The notes beneath the pieces are model-generated. The model was not told the origin of the DNA and did no database searches. It was given only the letters and a program-made list of their open reading frames with translations. The position numbers and the translations under genes are program-made. From Arctopsyche grandis (lineage: Eukaryota; Arthropoda; Insecta; Trichoptera; Hydropsychidae): a stretch of DNA of 64,000 nucleotides. The stretch spans positions 22,845,839-22,909,838 of the forward strand of contig NC_135356.1 in NCBI RefSeq assembly GCF_051622035.1. Direction: 5' to 3'. The number at the start of each line of letters is the position of its first letter. Position 1 is the first letter of the stretch. Below, piece by piece: positions 1-10,325 of this stretch.

Positions 1-1043
1 TAATCGAGCCGGCATTCCACGTATTAAGATGTAAAAAAAAGACGTGTCATAAGAAAATTACCACTTGTCCCTTCAATACTTCTCACAAAATGGAAGAAAA
101 GGAACTACATACATATGTAGATAATAAAAGATGACGAGCTCAACATCAACATAAGACATTAAGGGTACCTATGTAATGAATGCGTACTGGTAGTGCATAT
201 ACCAACAAAGGTATAGAAATATACCAAAGTAGTGCACAATCAAACAAGAATAGAATAGAAATATACCAAAATGGTATATTTCTATACCTTTGTTTGATTG
301 TGATATACATATGTATGTACTATGTAGTCTGGTTTTGTACAATATTATGTAACTAAGGTTTTGTACAATATTAAGTTGTGAGTCTGCAAGATATTTCAAA
401 TGTACAATATTAAGTTGTGAGTCTGGTGTGTTTTTTGATAATTTAAAATATGTATTCATAATTACTAGATCATTTTCCAGGCATAACTGAATGAATCTCT
501 TGTCGAAAATAATACTTTGTAAAATTTCCCCGCATGGTAGAAAAATCGGCGGCTAAATTGATACTTGTTGTGGAGTAACCTAACGACAGCGTTATACTTA
601 TACTCACAAAAATGTTTAGGACTTTCATTTGTAAATAAAATTTTATTTGTAAAAATAATTGTGTTTTTTTTTCATCGTGATGTTTTTCACACTCATACTT
701 TTGTTAACATTCCTGATACATAAATTAATGGCCAAATATTTTCACTTATCATCGGCAATTGTGTGTGACAGATTTTATTGATAGTTTATAAATAAACAGC
801 TCTTGTTTGTTGAAAATTAGTTTCACAATTTGAAACTAATTGTTGACACTAATCGGTGGAATTAAACCCATTTAATTCGTATATTGGCTATTAGTTTTTT
901 ACAAGACTATTCAATGTTTCACTTCGCTTACACTATTCCTACATTCTTCCGATCTTTTTGAAACTTTGCCATTTTTAAGTGATACCTGCATACTATCAAT
1001 ATTCCTTTCTCAAATATTCCCATTGATATATCAACGGACAAAA
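1..1043. other. AT-rich non-coding stretch
   Basis: No coding region is recognised here. It holds direct repeats of a unit containing ACAATATTAAGTTGTGAGTC near 365-425, the foldback listed separately at 237-300, and a small inverted repeat ATTAGTTTC/GAAACTAAT near 818-842. The rest is simple AT-rich sequence. Confidence 0.5.
237..300. repeat. Imperfect AT-rich palindrome
   Basis: CAATCAAACAA at the left pairs with TTGTTTGATTG at the right, and the inner arms TAGAAATATACCA and TGGTATATTTCTA face each other across about three bases. A partial direct copy of the inner arm lies just upstream at about 210-226. It may be a decayed foldback element; no target duplication was found. Confidence 0.6.
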
Positions 1044-1920
1044 TGTCAGTAACGCTTATTTTCATGAACTTCTATTGTATATTTACGCGCTACTGCGTTA
1101 TACATACAATAAAAAAAGTAAAATAATTTTAAATACCAATGGCCAATAGGAACCGGTGTGCATAGACGTAGAGTGGAAAATAAATAGTACCATACATAAA
1201 TAATGAAATCGATATCGACTGGCAGCATTATGAAATACTCATAGCTATGACAGCATTTTCGATACAAATTGAACGCAAATTTATGGAAACTTGCACAATA
1301 CAAAAGTTCTACTTCCGGTTGTCGCATTTTGTTTAAATTATTTTATTACTTAAAATCACTATCAGTATTATACACAATAAATATCAAAACAATAAAAATA
1401 ATTTAAATTGTCAAAATAAAATAATGAAATATTGTTTAAACAAAAATACTACTTCCGGTTTACAAATTCTGACCAAAACCTTATCAGCAAAAAATACAAA
1501 TATAAATTTTCAGCTTGATACGTTCAGGGGTATGGACAGAATATAAAATATTAGATTATAAAATTTATAATTTATATTACATGTAAAAAAAATGCAGTCC
1601 GATTCAGAACGCGGTTTATGAGATAATTGAATTGAAAAACTTAAAAAAAAGGACACCTATATGAGGAGGTACCATTTCCGGTCAGCTAAAAAATTTACGT
1701 GGTGTCGATAAAAATTTCAGTGACCGATAGTAAGTTTCAGTTCGATAGGACCAACGGTGTTCAAAAAATCGCCAAAATACACACACACACACACACACAT
1801 TTTTTCTAGATCTAGATGAAAACGTGATCAGTAATCGATTCTGAGTTCGAATCGGTCAAAATCTCGAGTTCGAATTTTCGCATGATCACAAAACTTCATC
1901 TATTGTTACTACGTACATAC
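1044..1920 (+). repeat. Dispersed repeat R1, copy A, with (CA)n and a LINE-like tail
   Basis: Positions 1044-1775 match 7240-8230 in reverse complement, with shared blocks such as CTACTTCCGG, GTATCAAGCTG (as its complement) and CAGTCCGATTC. Copy A then runs into a (CA)n stretch at about 1778-1800 and a tail ending near CTTCATCTATTGTTACTACG. That tail recurs at about 54519. A CA run followed by a conserved tail resembles the 3' end of RTE-type LINEs, but no reverse transcriptase remains in this copy, so the class is inferred. Confidence 0.55.
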
Positions 1921-2232
1921 ATAGAAAAAGTAAAAATGGATGGAATTATATATAATGGTATGTAATTATTTATGGCAGGCTTGGATACGTCCAAATGGAC
2001 AAAAAGATTTTTGTCCACATGGACGTTAAATTTCTAATATGTTTTTTAAGACGTCTAGGCACTTCTAAATCACAGTTATAAAGTTTTATTTTGTAATATA
2101 GATCTATTGTATTTAATAATCTGATATGATAAATATCATATCGCTATTCTATGTGTCTGTAAGATAACGCTCGCCGTACTATAATAGTCGTTTCGGATCG
2201 ACATATGTACGTCACAGCTAAAACATCATAAC

Positions 2233-2334
2233 TAGTCACCGGAGCCTGAGGGGGCCGTCTATTGTTCATAGGTTGTAAATGCATTGTTAAAGGTTTGCCG
2301 AACAATGGATAGCACTGTAACTATCCTACCTCTA
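2233..2334 (+). mobile_element. 102-bp MITE with perfect 8-bp target duplication, copy 1
   Basis: ATCATAAC flanks the element on both sides (2225-2232 and 2335-2342). It starts TAGTCACCGG and ends CTACCTCTA. A second copy of exactly the same length lies at 52731-52832 in the other orientation with a different 8-bp duplication. I count four base differences between the two. The 8-bp duplication and TA-G..C-TA ends fit a hAT-type non-autonomous element. The terminal repeats are weak, and a subterminal TAGTCAC/GTGACTA pair is clearer in copy 2. Confidence 0.85.
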
Positions 2335-2636
2335 ATCATAACAGATCAACAAAAAAACTTCTATATATACTGTTTGCTACAAATTTTTTCCTGTAGGCAA
2401 ATTAGTCTCCATGCATTTAGCGACATCTATTGAAAATTTATTTAACTAATTAATTAATTAATTTTTCAATTGGTGTTTTATATTGTTTATATGTAGGTAG
2501 GTACTTGGTTTGTACAATTTTTTTCATACTAAACAATTAAATATAAATATATTTAAAAGGTGTTTGAAAAAAATACAACCGTATACGGATCGAACAAGTA
2601 ACCGACAAATTTTTTAAAAGCTTAATATGCCATAAC

Positions 2637-3658
2637 TAGAGACACGTATTTTAGGCATTTTGCTATTAATGCTAAATTCGTAAAATATGTGAATAGATGC
2701 TAAAATAACTAACAAAAGTGAAATTTGTATAAAATTTATAAAATTAATAGACAATTTAGAAGGGTCTTCCTATTCCTTTGTCCATTTAATATGTGAATAA
2801 ATTGAGGGGATAAAACAAAGCGTGCAGTTTACCATAGACGGTGTTTTTCCTGTCGAAACCAGCAACTGTTTTTGTCTACTACTGTAAACAAAAGAAGACA
2901 GTTGGAGCTGTGTATCCAAAAGGCTGCTCAAAAAAGCATCTTAAAACTAGACTCGCACTCAAGACTAAATGAGACAAATCTATTCCTCCAAATATTGAGT
3001 AAACTATTCAATCTATCTGTGGCAGGTACAAAATCTAATATTAATTTTAAAGAAACAGTTTTGTTTTTTAGAAACCTGCCATTGTTTAATGTATTAGCAG
3101 AGGCTAAATGTTTGGAAAAATATCAGCACTTTTTTTAGACAATTAATAGAGAATATAAAAAGTGAATCACGCCGGATATATTGCTATTATTGATGGCAAC
3201 AAAAATTAAATATGGAGAGTTTGGTTGTACCATTCTGAAATCTATTTGGTGTCCCGTTAATAGTGTGGATGCTGAAAGGTATTTCAGCAAATACAATATA
3301 ATTGTTACCGATCGTCGCACGAACCTCAAAAAAGAATCTGTAGAAATATGCTCCATGTTGAGTTTTAATAAATTTTAATTGTTATTATATTTTTGTATTT
3401 ATACTTCTTGTCTTTGTATTTTTATATTCATGTTTTTTTCATTGTAATTATAATTCCAAAACATTTTTGAATTTTTTTATTGTTGTTTTGTCTTTAAATT
3501 GTATATATGTATATTAATTTTATTAAAATTCATTGAAATTTTTTATTATTTAAAATTAAACTCTTCATAAAAATAGATGCTAAAATCGAAAATTTCTAAT
3601 GCCCTAAACGCTAAAATGCAAAATTGACAAAAATAGATGCCCAAAATACGTGTCTCTA
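2637..3658 (+). mobile_element. hAT transposon, internally deleted, with TIRs and target duplication
   Basis: Perfect 16-bp terminal inverted repeats TAGAGACACGTATTTT face each other. The 8-bp duplication GCCATAAC is exact at 2629-2636 and 3659-3666. The interior keeps a piece of transposase with the hAT C-terminal dimerisation signature (listed separately). At about 1.0 kb it is far shorter than an autonomous hAT of about 2.5-4 kb. It is inserted in the 3' part of a Helitron-type element. Confidence 0.93.
2872..3378 (+). pseudogene. hAT transposase remnant (C-terminal dimerisation part)
   Basis: Two open stretches, 2872-3138 and 3181-3378, lie in different frames inside the hAT element. The second translates to a segment with NSVDAERYFSKYN, DRRTNL and a final SMLSFN. 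This fits the hATC dimerisation domain, where a Ser/Asp-x-Glu-Arg-x-Phe-Ser core is typical. The DDE catalytic part is not found and the frames are interrupted, so it cannot give an active transposase. Confidence 0.75.
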
Positions 3659-3785
3659 GCCATAACCCATGCGATGATATTATCCATTATCGTAAAATAA
3701 AGGGAGCGGACATAATTGTACATTGAAAGGTAAACAGTGGATTTATTTTAGGTTGGCTACTTGATTTACACTGCTGCTGGCAATA

Positions 3786-3818
3786 CTCGAGCTGTCAGTG
3801 CCAGTTTGACAGCTCGAG
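3786..3818. repeat. Perfect 12-bp inverted repeat just upstream of the Blos2 start
   Basis: CTCGAGCTGTCA (3786-3797) and TGACAGCTCGAG (3807-3818) are exact reverse complements separated by 9 bases. The right arm ends 12 bases before the ATG at 3831. In the 5' leader it could fold as a hairpin; in DNA it could bind a dimeric protein. No function is shown. Confidence 0.85.
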
Positions 3819-3830
3819 CGATATCGCATC

Positions 3831-5140
3831 ATGTCATTAGATAACCAAAATGTTAACGAATCACCTAAAAGAGGTAATTTTTCCGTTTATAATTATTTTG
3901 AAGTACAGAAAAACTTTGTATTTCATTTCGACACATATGTGTTATTGTGCTATGAATTTGATGTTGAATTAACTTTTAGTGTTCAATAAATTATATTTTA
4001 CATATCCCTGTTTACACATTGATGCAGATATAAATAAGTAAAAAAAATCAACAATGACTTGGCTGAGCTCGTTTCTTACACTCAGAGTGATCGATTCACT
4101 CAATTTTGATCCATTCTACACTTCACATGTATCCCAATTCAGGTGGATGCTAGTTTAAAATGCTCTTGTAATCCATTGAATCTTAACATCTTCATGGTTT
4201 TCTGTCTGATGTACAATAGATGAGCACTAAGAAAATGGTAGTAGTAGATGAATAGCGAAATTAAAGAATATTTGAAACGCTAGAGACTGCATTACCTGGT
4301 AAAATGCGTTATTATTTCTATTACATTTTTGTTCAGGTCCAACTTTATCCACCAGTACGTCGAGCTTCGAAGCTCTCGACCCTCACGATCCAAATTTGAG
4401 CCGACTGGCAACAACAATGTTTCAAAAAACCGAAGACTATCTATACGGAGAGTTCACATCCACTCAGGTTTGTATGCCGTCATTCACTCTCATCTTATAT
4501 AGGTTTTTCATTCCAAATTGACCCTTTGACAAATTGACATTGAAAAGGGGTCAATTTTAAATGAAAAAGGGTCAATTTGGAATGAAGAATCTGTATCATG
4601 GTATTGTTAAGTGAATGAATATCGATATTATAAGATTATAGTCAATTCAAAAATAATTTATGCTGTTATTGTTATCTATTTTATCGAGTCAATGCAAATC
4701 TCAATATGGGAAATGTATTTATCAGGGCTTTAACTTCAAGGAAATGTATATTTGGAGTTTGATAATGTTATTGCATTAATTAGGCGTTACAATTGTTTCA
4801 GGATGCCTACAAAAGATTGGAAGAGATGAATCATTTGACACTTTCGAAATACACCGATATTCACAGGATTACTGGAAATATTTCAACAACTGTGAATAGA
4901 ATGGATAAAATACGTATGTCTCATACATATGTTTCTTTGTTGAAATTTATTTTGAATTATGAAGTATTACAATGTTTAATTTAATTTTTTTGTAATATTC
5001 CAGATCAATCGCTTGCCCCTCATATTTATAAAATTGAAGAAATTGAACAAGCCGTGTTGAAATTGGAGAAAATGGCGTATGCAATTGACGCATATTCAAA
5101 GAAACTGGAAGCCAAAGCTAAATACTTAACCAAACGTTGA
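3831..5140 (+). CDS. Blos2: BLOC-1 complex subunit 2 (BLOC1S2 / Blos2), four exons
   Basis: Exons 3831-3873, 4337-4467, 4802-4913 and 5004-5140 join in phase (423 nt, 140 residues plus stop), and all three introns start GT and end AG. The protein begins MSLDNQNV, has the family core TTMFQKTEDYLYGEFTST and EDAYKRLEEMNH-like (here QDAYKRLEEMNH) sequence, then a long helical part ending AYAIDAYSKKLEAKAKYL. Human BLOC1S2 has about the same length and ends with a similar LDAYSKKLEAKYKKLEKR. The protein is a coiled-coil subunit of BLOC-1, which shares subunits with BORC. BLOC-1 acts in the cytosol in biogenesis of lysosome-related organelles such as pigment granules, and BORC in lysosome positioning. 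The low-complexity Ser/Thr N-terminus is usual. Intron 2 holds a foldback element (4501-4592). The first donor, GTAATT, is weak, so the first exon is slightly less certain. Confidence 0.93.
4501..4592. repeat. Foldback element, GGGTCAATTTG family, copy A
   Basis: It begins AGGTTTTTCATTCCAAATTG and ends with the near reverse complement CAATTTGGAATGAAGAATCT. It lies in intron 2 of Blos2. Related copies are at 21474-21570 and 49017-49284. No coding capacity. Confidence 0.8.
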
Positions 5141-5494
5141 TTTGAAACTTTGAATTCTTTAATATGGTTTTAAGGAGTAGATTTATGAATATGTACAATA
5201 TAAAGCTAGGACTGATTTACTGTTGATTGATTGATTATTTTTATTAGACGGCGTTGGTTGTTTTATCATATAATACATTCCTCGTCAGTTTTATTTTTAA
5301 GTAGATTAAATTATGTGGATGTCTTAGCAAGTCAGTTAAGATTATACATATATTGTTTTTGTTTTTAATATATTTTATACATTGCATTTTAATTATTATA
5401 AAAATACAAAATAATAGTTATTTTATGTTTTAAGATAAAGTTGTATGTGCTCATTTTTTAAAACATCTATACAACTATTGTAGATTTTGTTAAA

Positions 5495-5500
5495 AATAAA
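5495..5500 (+). terminator. Candidate polyadenylation signal of Blos2
   Basis: AATAAA about 355 bases after the Blos2 stop, in AT-rich sequence. Other possible signals lie near 5750. The choice is unproven. Confidence 0.35.
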
Positions 5501-6420
5501 CTTACTACACTCTGATTTAAACATTTTTATTAAAAAAATTGGATTCCTCTTTTGTATTAATTTTCTCAACGATATAATAGTTCAACATTTACAATTTTTT
5601 TTGCGTATATTTTTCTTTGTGACAAAAACAGGATGAACTGGTTTCAATAATTGAAGTTCATATTTTCTGTATATAAAGCAACAGTTTTGTAAATCCATTT
5701 CATTCGTATTGTTTTGTGATAGATTGGATGTCCGCAAATTACAATACGAGAAATAAAATAAAATCAGTTGTGATTGAGCCGATTCAGTAATTTAAAACAA
5801 CTTTCTTGAAAATAAACAATAAATACGAACTGTTGGATAAATATACGTTACACATTTGTTCCTGATATAAAATAAAGTAAGGCGGACCTTTCTAAAAATT
5901 CGCTCCATGGGATGAACCATTTCTAATAATTTTACCCAAGGCATACCATTCAAAAAACAAAATATACTTGCTTTGAAATCATAAAACTTTTTTTTTCAAA
6001 GTACATATGTAGCTTAATGCAGCGATTATTTTACTGGCCACTAAGCTACCCAAAAGAAAAATTAGAAATAAACGTAGCATTCTAAATTCACACTATTCCT
6101 AAATTTAGGGGGATAACATCTCTGCTGTGAGGTTACCCAACAAATGATTGACATAATATTGCTACGCAGTGTGGTCAGCCTAGACTATTACCAAATAGCA
6201 ATTAGATAATATTAATGATAAAAGTTTATGTAAAATATAGTGTAAATGTGCACCTATGTGTAGAGCCCACAAAGACGAAATTCATTATTTAGTTAAAACT
6301 AAAAAACCGTTAATGTAAGGCTTAAGTGAAACACATGTGACTAGTGATATATTTGAGATCATGAAATAAGTATGGATATTTATAGTTTAATAAGATGCGA
6401 TAGTGATTCCAGACATACTG
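5501..6420. other. AT-rich stretch, nothing recognised
   Basis: Apart from a possible leader of the LINE remnant that follows, no gene or element border was recognised. Confidence 0.4.
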
Positions 6421-6442
6421 GCAGTGTAAAAATCGAGTAAGT

Positions 6443-7225
6443 ATGTTTTTGTTTATAGTTTATCGATCTCCAAATGGAAGTTCTGCAAGGTTTTTAAAAA
6501 AATTATATGATAACAGTGAACGAAGTGTAACAGATGTAAGTAAAAATATGTTAATATTTGGGGATTGGGATAAATTGAATGAATTTTATGCTAAAAAAAT
6601 ATATAATTGGGTTTTAAACAAATTGTGAAAGAAATGACTAGAGTGAATGATAATTCTAAATCCCTGATCGACTTGCTTATAAGTTATAACAAATATGGTT
6701 GGTTTAAAATGTAATGAAAACGATGAACCAAAAATAGCAGATCACTCTAATGTTGTTATTTTATTGGAACCAATAGTTGGCAAGGGCCATGTAGAAGCAG
6801 TAATTATAATCGAAAAGCAATACTTAGATTTTAATATAATTAATGAAATGCTGAAAGAATGTAAGTGGAATAATGATAGTGGTAATGTAAATGTTTTGTG
6901 GAATGAAATGTACAATATTTTAATGGATGTAAGAAATAAGTCATTACAATCCAAGAAATTTATATGTTATAATTCATTAAAACGTTGGTTCACAAAAGTG
7001 TTAAATTCCTAAATTTAAAATTCTGTAAATAAAGTTATGAAATTCTTGGAAGTAAGGCTTGGTGTGAATACAAGAAGACTAGGAATGCTGCTGTAGCCAT
7101 TGTAATACACGCAAAAAAGCAATTGTACGAAATACATAGATAAATTAAATAGTGATCCGACAAGAATGTGGAGAACAATAAAAGCCTTGATTTCAAGTAA
7201 GATTAAGCCAGGAATGAAATAAATG
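6443..7225 (+). pseudogene. LINE remnant: endonuclease end and linker of a Jockey/CR1-like element
   Basis: Three frames keep pieces in the right order. The first reads VYRSPNGSSARFL and LIFGDWD, the place of the endonuclease GDFN motif, with Phe replaced by Trp and Asn by Asp. The second reads KIADHSNVVILL, matching the usual DH motif at the end of the endonuclease. The third reads YKKTRNAAVAIV and MWRTIKALIS, typical of the linker before the reverse transcriptase. Stops and shifts separate them and the reverse transcriptase is missing, so this is a dead fragment. Confidence 0.65.
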
Positions 7226-7239
7226 TATTTTGGGAATTT

Positions 7240-8230
7240 TTTGAACACTGTTAGTCCTATCGAACTGGAACTTAGTATCGGTTACTGAAATTCTTATCAA
7301 GTTAACTTTTTAAGTTGACTGGAAATGGTACCTCCCCCTATAGATGTCGTCTTTTTTTCTACGTTTTTAAATTCAATTATCTCCCAAACCGCTAACTGAA
7401 TCGGACTGCAATTTTTTCACATGTAATAGAAATAATAATCTTTATAACTTTATATTTTTATCTGAACCGAAAGTAGTACTTTTACTCTTGATAATCGAGG
7501 TTTATTATGTTTTTCTCAGAAACGTTTTGGTTTATTGAACTGAAATTTCAAATCTAGAAGTTTAAGCGTAATAAAAAGTTCAACTGCAAGTCGCAGTTTA
7601 CTCTTGTTCGATTTTTCTTCCACTATTTTTTTCGACCCCTTAAACATGCTTGTTCTTCAAGAAAAAATTCAAGTATAATTCTTGTATCAATGTGATGAAA
7701 ATAAAAAAAAGTGGGATTTTTTCCTCTTAGAAAGGTCAAAAATGTTGTCGCCTGGATTCTGTCCACACCCCTGAACGTATCAAGCTGAAAATTTATATTT
7801 ATATTCTTTATGTACTAACTTAGAGCTGCTAAGGTTTTGGTCAGAATTCGTAAACCGAAGTAGTGTTTTTTTTTTAAAACAATATTTCATTATTTTATTT
7901 TGACCATTTCAATTATTTTAATCTTCTTGATATTTATTGTGTATAATACTGATAGTGATTTTAAGTAATAAAAATAATTTAAACAAAATGCGACAGCCGG
8001 AAGTAGAACTTTTGTCTTGTGCAAGTTTTCATACATTTGCGGTCAATTTGTATCGAAAATGCTGTCATAGCTATTAGTATTTCCTAATGCTGCCGCTCGA
8101 TATCGATTTCATTATTTATGTATGGTGCTATTTATTCTCCACTCTACGTCTATGCATACCGGTTCCTATTGGCCATTAGTATTTAAAATTATTTTACTTT
8201 TTTTATTGTATGTTTAACGCAGTAGCACAT
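7240..8230 (-). repeat. Dispersed repeat R1, copy B (inverted relative to copy A)
   Basis: It matches 1044-1775 in reverse complement across most of its length, starting with AACACTGTTAGTCCTATCGA and including ATGCGACAGCCGGAAGTAG and CTATTGGCCATTAGTATTT. Right after it, 8240-8315 repeats part of the same unit (CATACATTTGCGCTCAATTTG-like), so there is a local duplication. Copies A and B frame Blos2 in opposite orientations. Confidence 0.7.
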
Positions 8231-9397
8231 AAATCTATCTTTTGTCTTGTACAAGTTTCCATACATTTGCGCTCAATTTGTATCGAAATTTCATAATGCT
8301 GCCGGTATGTGTGAATGCGTCTGTACGGTTCAATATAGAATTTTGTTTTGTGACATTCTTATATTCCTCAAATACATAGATAAAGTCATGGGTTGGTCAC
8401 ACCCGAATTTTTTCTCATTATAGAACGGTTTTTCCATATCTTTGTCAGATTGATCATCGCCGTTTCCGCCATGTATAATCTTCTGCACATTTCTGATTGA
8501 CATCCCCCTTCTCTTGAGATCCTACGACATGGTCGAACCTGTGCTGCCATCCTGCGAGTTGGCACTGGTTCGAGTATGTTGATGGATCCCACTTTACTTT
8601 ACCTACCCCCCGTCCCCCGTCCCCCCAAAGTAAATAAAATCGTTGACTTCCTCAGTCTTTTTAAGTATTGTACTTTATGAAACAGTCATAGAGAAGGACG
8701 CAATTTATATTAATTATATAATTAATTACCTAAAATTTTCATCTGCGGCGCATTTTTCCTTTTATAATTGTTCATTTGTTAAAAATTTTGCAGCAATTTG
8801 AATAGGCCGTGGCTTTCTCTAATTTTTTTAAATATTTATACATAGATACATATACATATATGTACATATGTATACATATGAAGAGCGACTCATACAGATC
8901 GCGCGATGACAGGTTCGTCGACAAATTGCGCTAATCGAGAAGTATTGACCATTGGAGATATACCCGAGTGTGGGGCACATGTCGTGCGAATTAAACGGAT
9001 GAGTCGGAATGTATCGGAAGGGGATGAACCGTGGGGTAAGGACATGGGTGTATGGGAACGGGGCATGGGGAAACCGATGAAGCCCAGGGGTATGCGACAA
9101 GAGCGTGACGCGAATATCTAGCTCGTTACTGTGCCGTCCATTTTGACGGGCCACGGAGTCGCGGTTGTGCGAACCCTGACGTTCGCGTATGTTACGCGTC
9201 ATGGGTCGTGTATCTCCCCGAGAGCATATCCAATTTGTTGCGACACGGACTGTAAACGAGTCTTTATGTCCTCGTGCCGTACAGCCTAATACCGGTCTAC
9301 ACTTCTATTTATATCAATGCGAAAAAAAGTTACAAATATTGGGTGTATATAATACGCATGGTAAAAGTAAAATTTCTCCAGATAAATCATACCATAA
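8231..9397. other. Intergenic stretch with a GC-rich, CpG-containing block
   Basis: Between about 8890 and 9240 the base composition is clearly less AT-rich than its surroundings and CpG is frequent. Open frames on both strands here match no family I recognise. It could be an old exon, a promoter or part of an unknown repeat. Confidence 0.35.
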
Positions 9398-10165
9398 TCA
9401 GCAGCATCGCTCGGTGGTTGGGCTTTTGCCTAGCACCGAGAGGCACCGGGTTCGATCCCGTGAGCTGACCTCGATTGAAAATAATTTATTCTGAGTATAG
9501 CTGTAATGCTGCTGGCCAGACTTGTATATTTATGACTCCAGGTCAATCGTTTCCTATCGGAGTTTGCCAATTTTTACAAATCTCTTTTATGTTTCACTTA
9601 CGATTACAATTAAATTTTTTTTTTGCCTCTTATCCGATCGTTTTCATACTTTGCCATATTGCAAGTTTTGGTCAACAATATTAGTAAATGTATTATCTGC
9701 CATTACGATGGTGAAAAAATATCGTTTTAGACGCGTTTGAAAATGCTCCGACTAAGATGTGCCTGACGTTAGTCGCCCAAAATGTTCGGTCGCATTGTTC
9801 GCCTACTGCGCTCGCTTCGGTGTTTTCTTGGTGAATATCCGTTTTCGCCGTCATCTAGTTTTAATTGCTTAAATGCCTATAACTATTTCTTTTTCACTCT
9901 ATATTTTATTCTGATTTAATTGTTGAAACGGTTCCCTGATTAAATATGGCTAAAAACCTTCCTACCTACTATCTCACCAATATTTCAGTATGATTAATGT
10001 ACAAAAAAATATGTACAAGTTAAAATTCATAGATGTCTCGTTAATTTCGAGTTGTCATTCTCTCGTAGTTCTCGATTATGTAATAAAAAAAATGCTGAAT
10101 TGTTTGTAATTGGTCAGGAAGGCGCATTGGGGTTTACCTGTTAGACATTCCTGGTATATATGTAT
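9398..10165 (+). mobile_element. tRNA-derived SINE, copy 1, split by another repeat
   Basis: The head has pol III-like promoter boxes: box A around GCTCGGTGGTTGG and box B GGGTTCGATCCCG (9448-9460). The body follows with CTCCAGGTCAATCG and GAGTTTGCCAATTTTT, is interrupted at about 9568-9907 by repeat R2, and resumes with TTGTTGAAACGGTTCCCTG and a tail containing GGTCAGGAAGGCGCATTGG. The same head and body order is seen in the copies at 20093-20547 (minus), 26048 and 39549. Confidence 0.8.
9568..9907 (-). repeat. Dispersed repeat R2, copy inside a SINE
   Basis: In reverse complement it matches 41746-42015, with shared blocks TTTCACCATCGTAATGGC and GAAAACGATCGGA. SINE sequence lies on both sides, so R2 appears to have inserted into the SINE. 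Borders are approximate, and its class is unknown. Confidence 0.6.
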
Positions 10166-10199
10166 ATAATAGATAGATATATGTATATAATAGAATAGA

Positions 10200-10325
10200 A
10201 GGTCAGATTTGAATATTTGTGACTCCAAAAAATCCAAATCGATTGTTTCCCATCAGAGTCTGCCGATTTTTCTGATTCAATTGTTGAAACGGTTCTTCAT
10301 AAATTAGCTACCTACCATTGATGTA
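10200..10325 (+). mobile_element. SINE body fragment
   Basis: It carries the body of the same SINE family (GACTCCAAAAAATCC, CATCAGAGTCTGCCG, TTGTTGAAACGGTTCTTCAT) without the tRNA-like head. Confidence 0.6.

Larger units (their letters stand above)
2141..3700 (+). mobile_element. Helitron-type element, family B, copy 1 (carries two nested elements)
   Basis: It starts with TCGCTATTCT directly after an A and shares its body with 27302-27801 and 38870-39492, which lie in the opposite orientation. The 3' end has the family's CCCATGCGATGATAT start of a hairpin but is degenerate after that, so the right border is approximate. A 102-bp MITE (2233-2334) and a 1,022-bp hAT (2637-3658) sit inside it, each with its own 8-bp target duplication, so both arrived later. 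The right end lies only about 130 bp before the Blos2 start codon. Confidence 0.6.

Noticed and set aside
9448..9460. A true tRNA gene
   Set aside because: Box A and box B are present but the segment does not close into a proper acceptor stem and continues into the SINE body seen in several copies.
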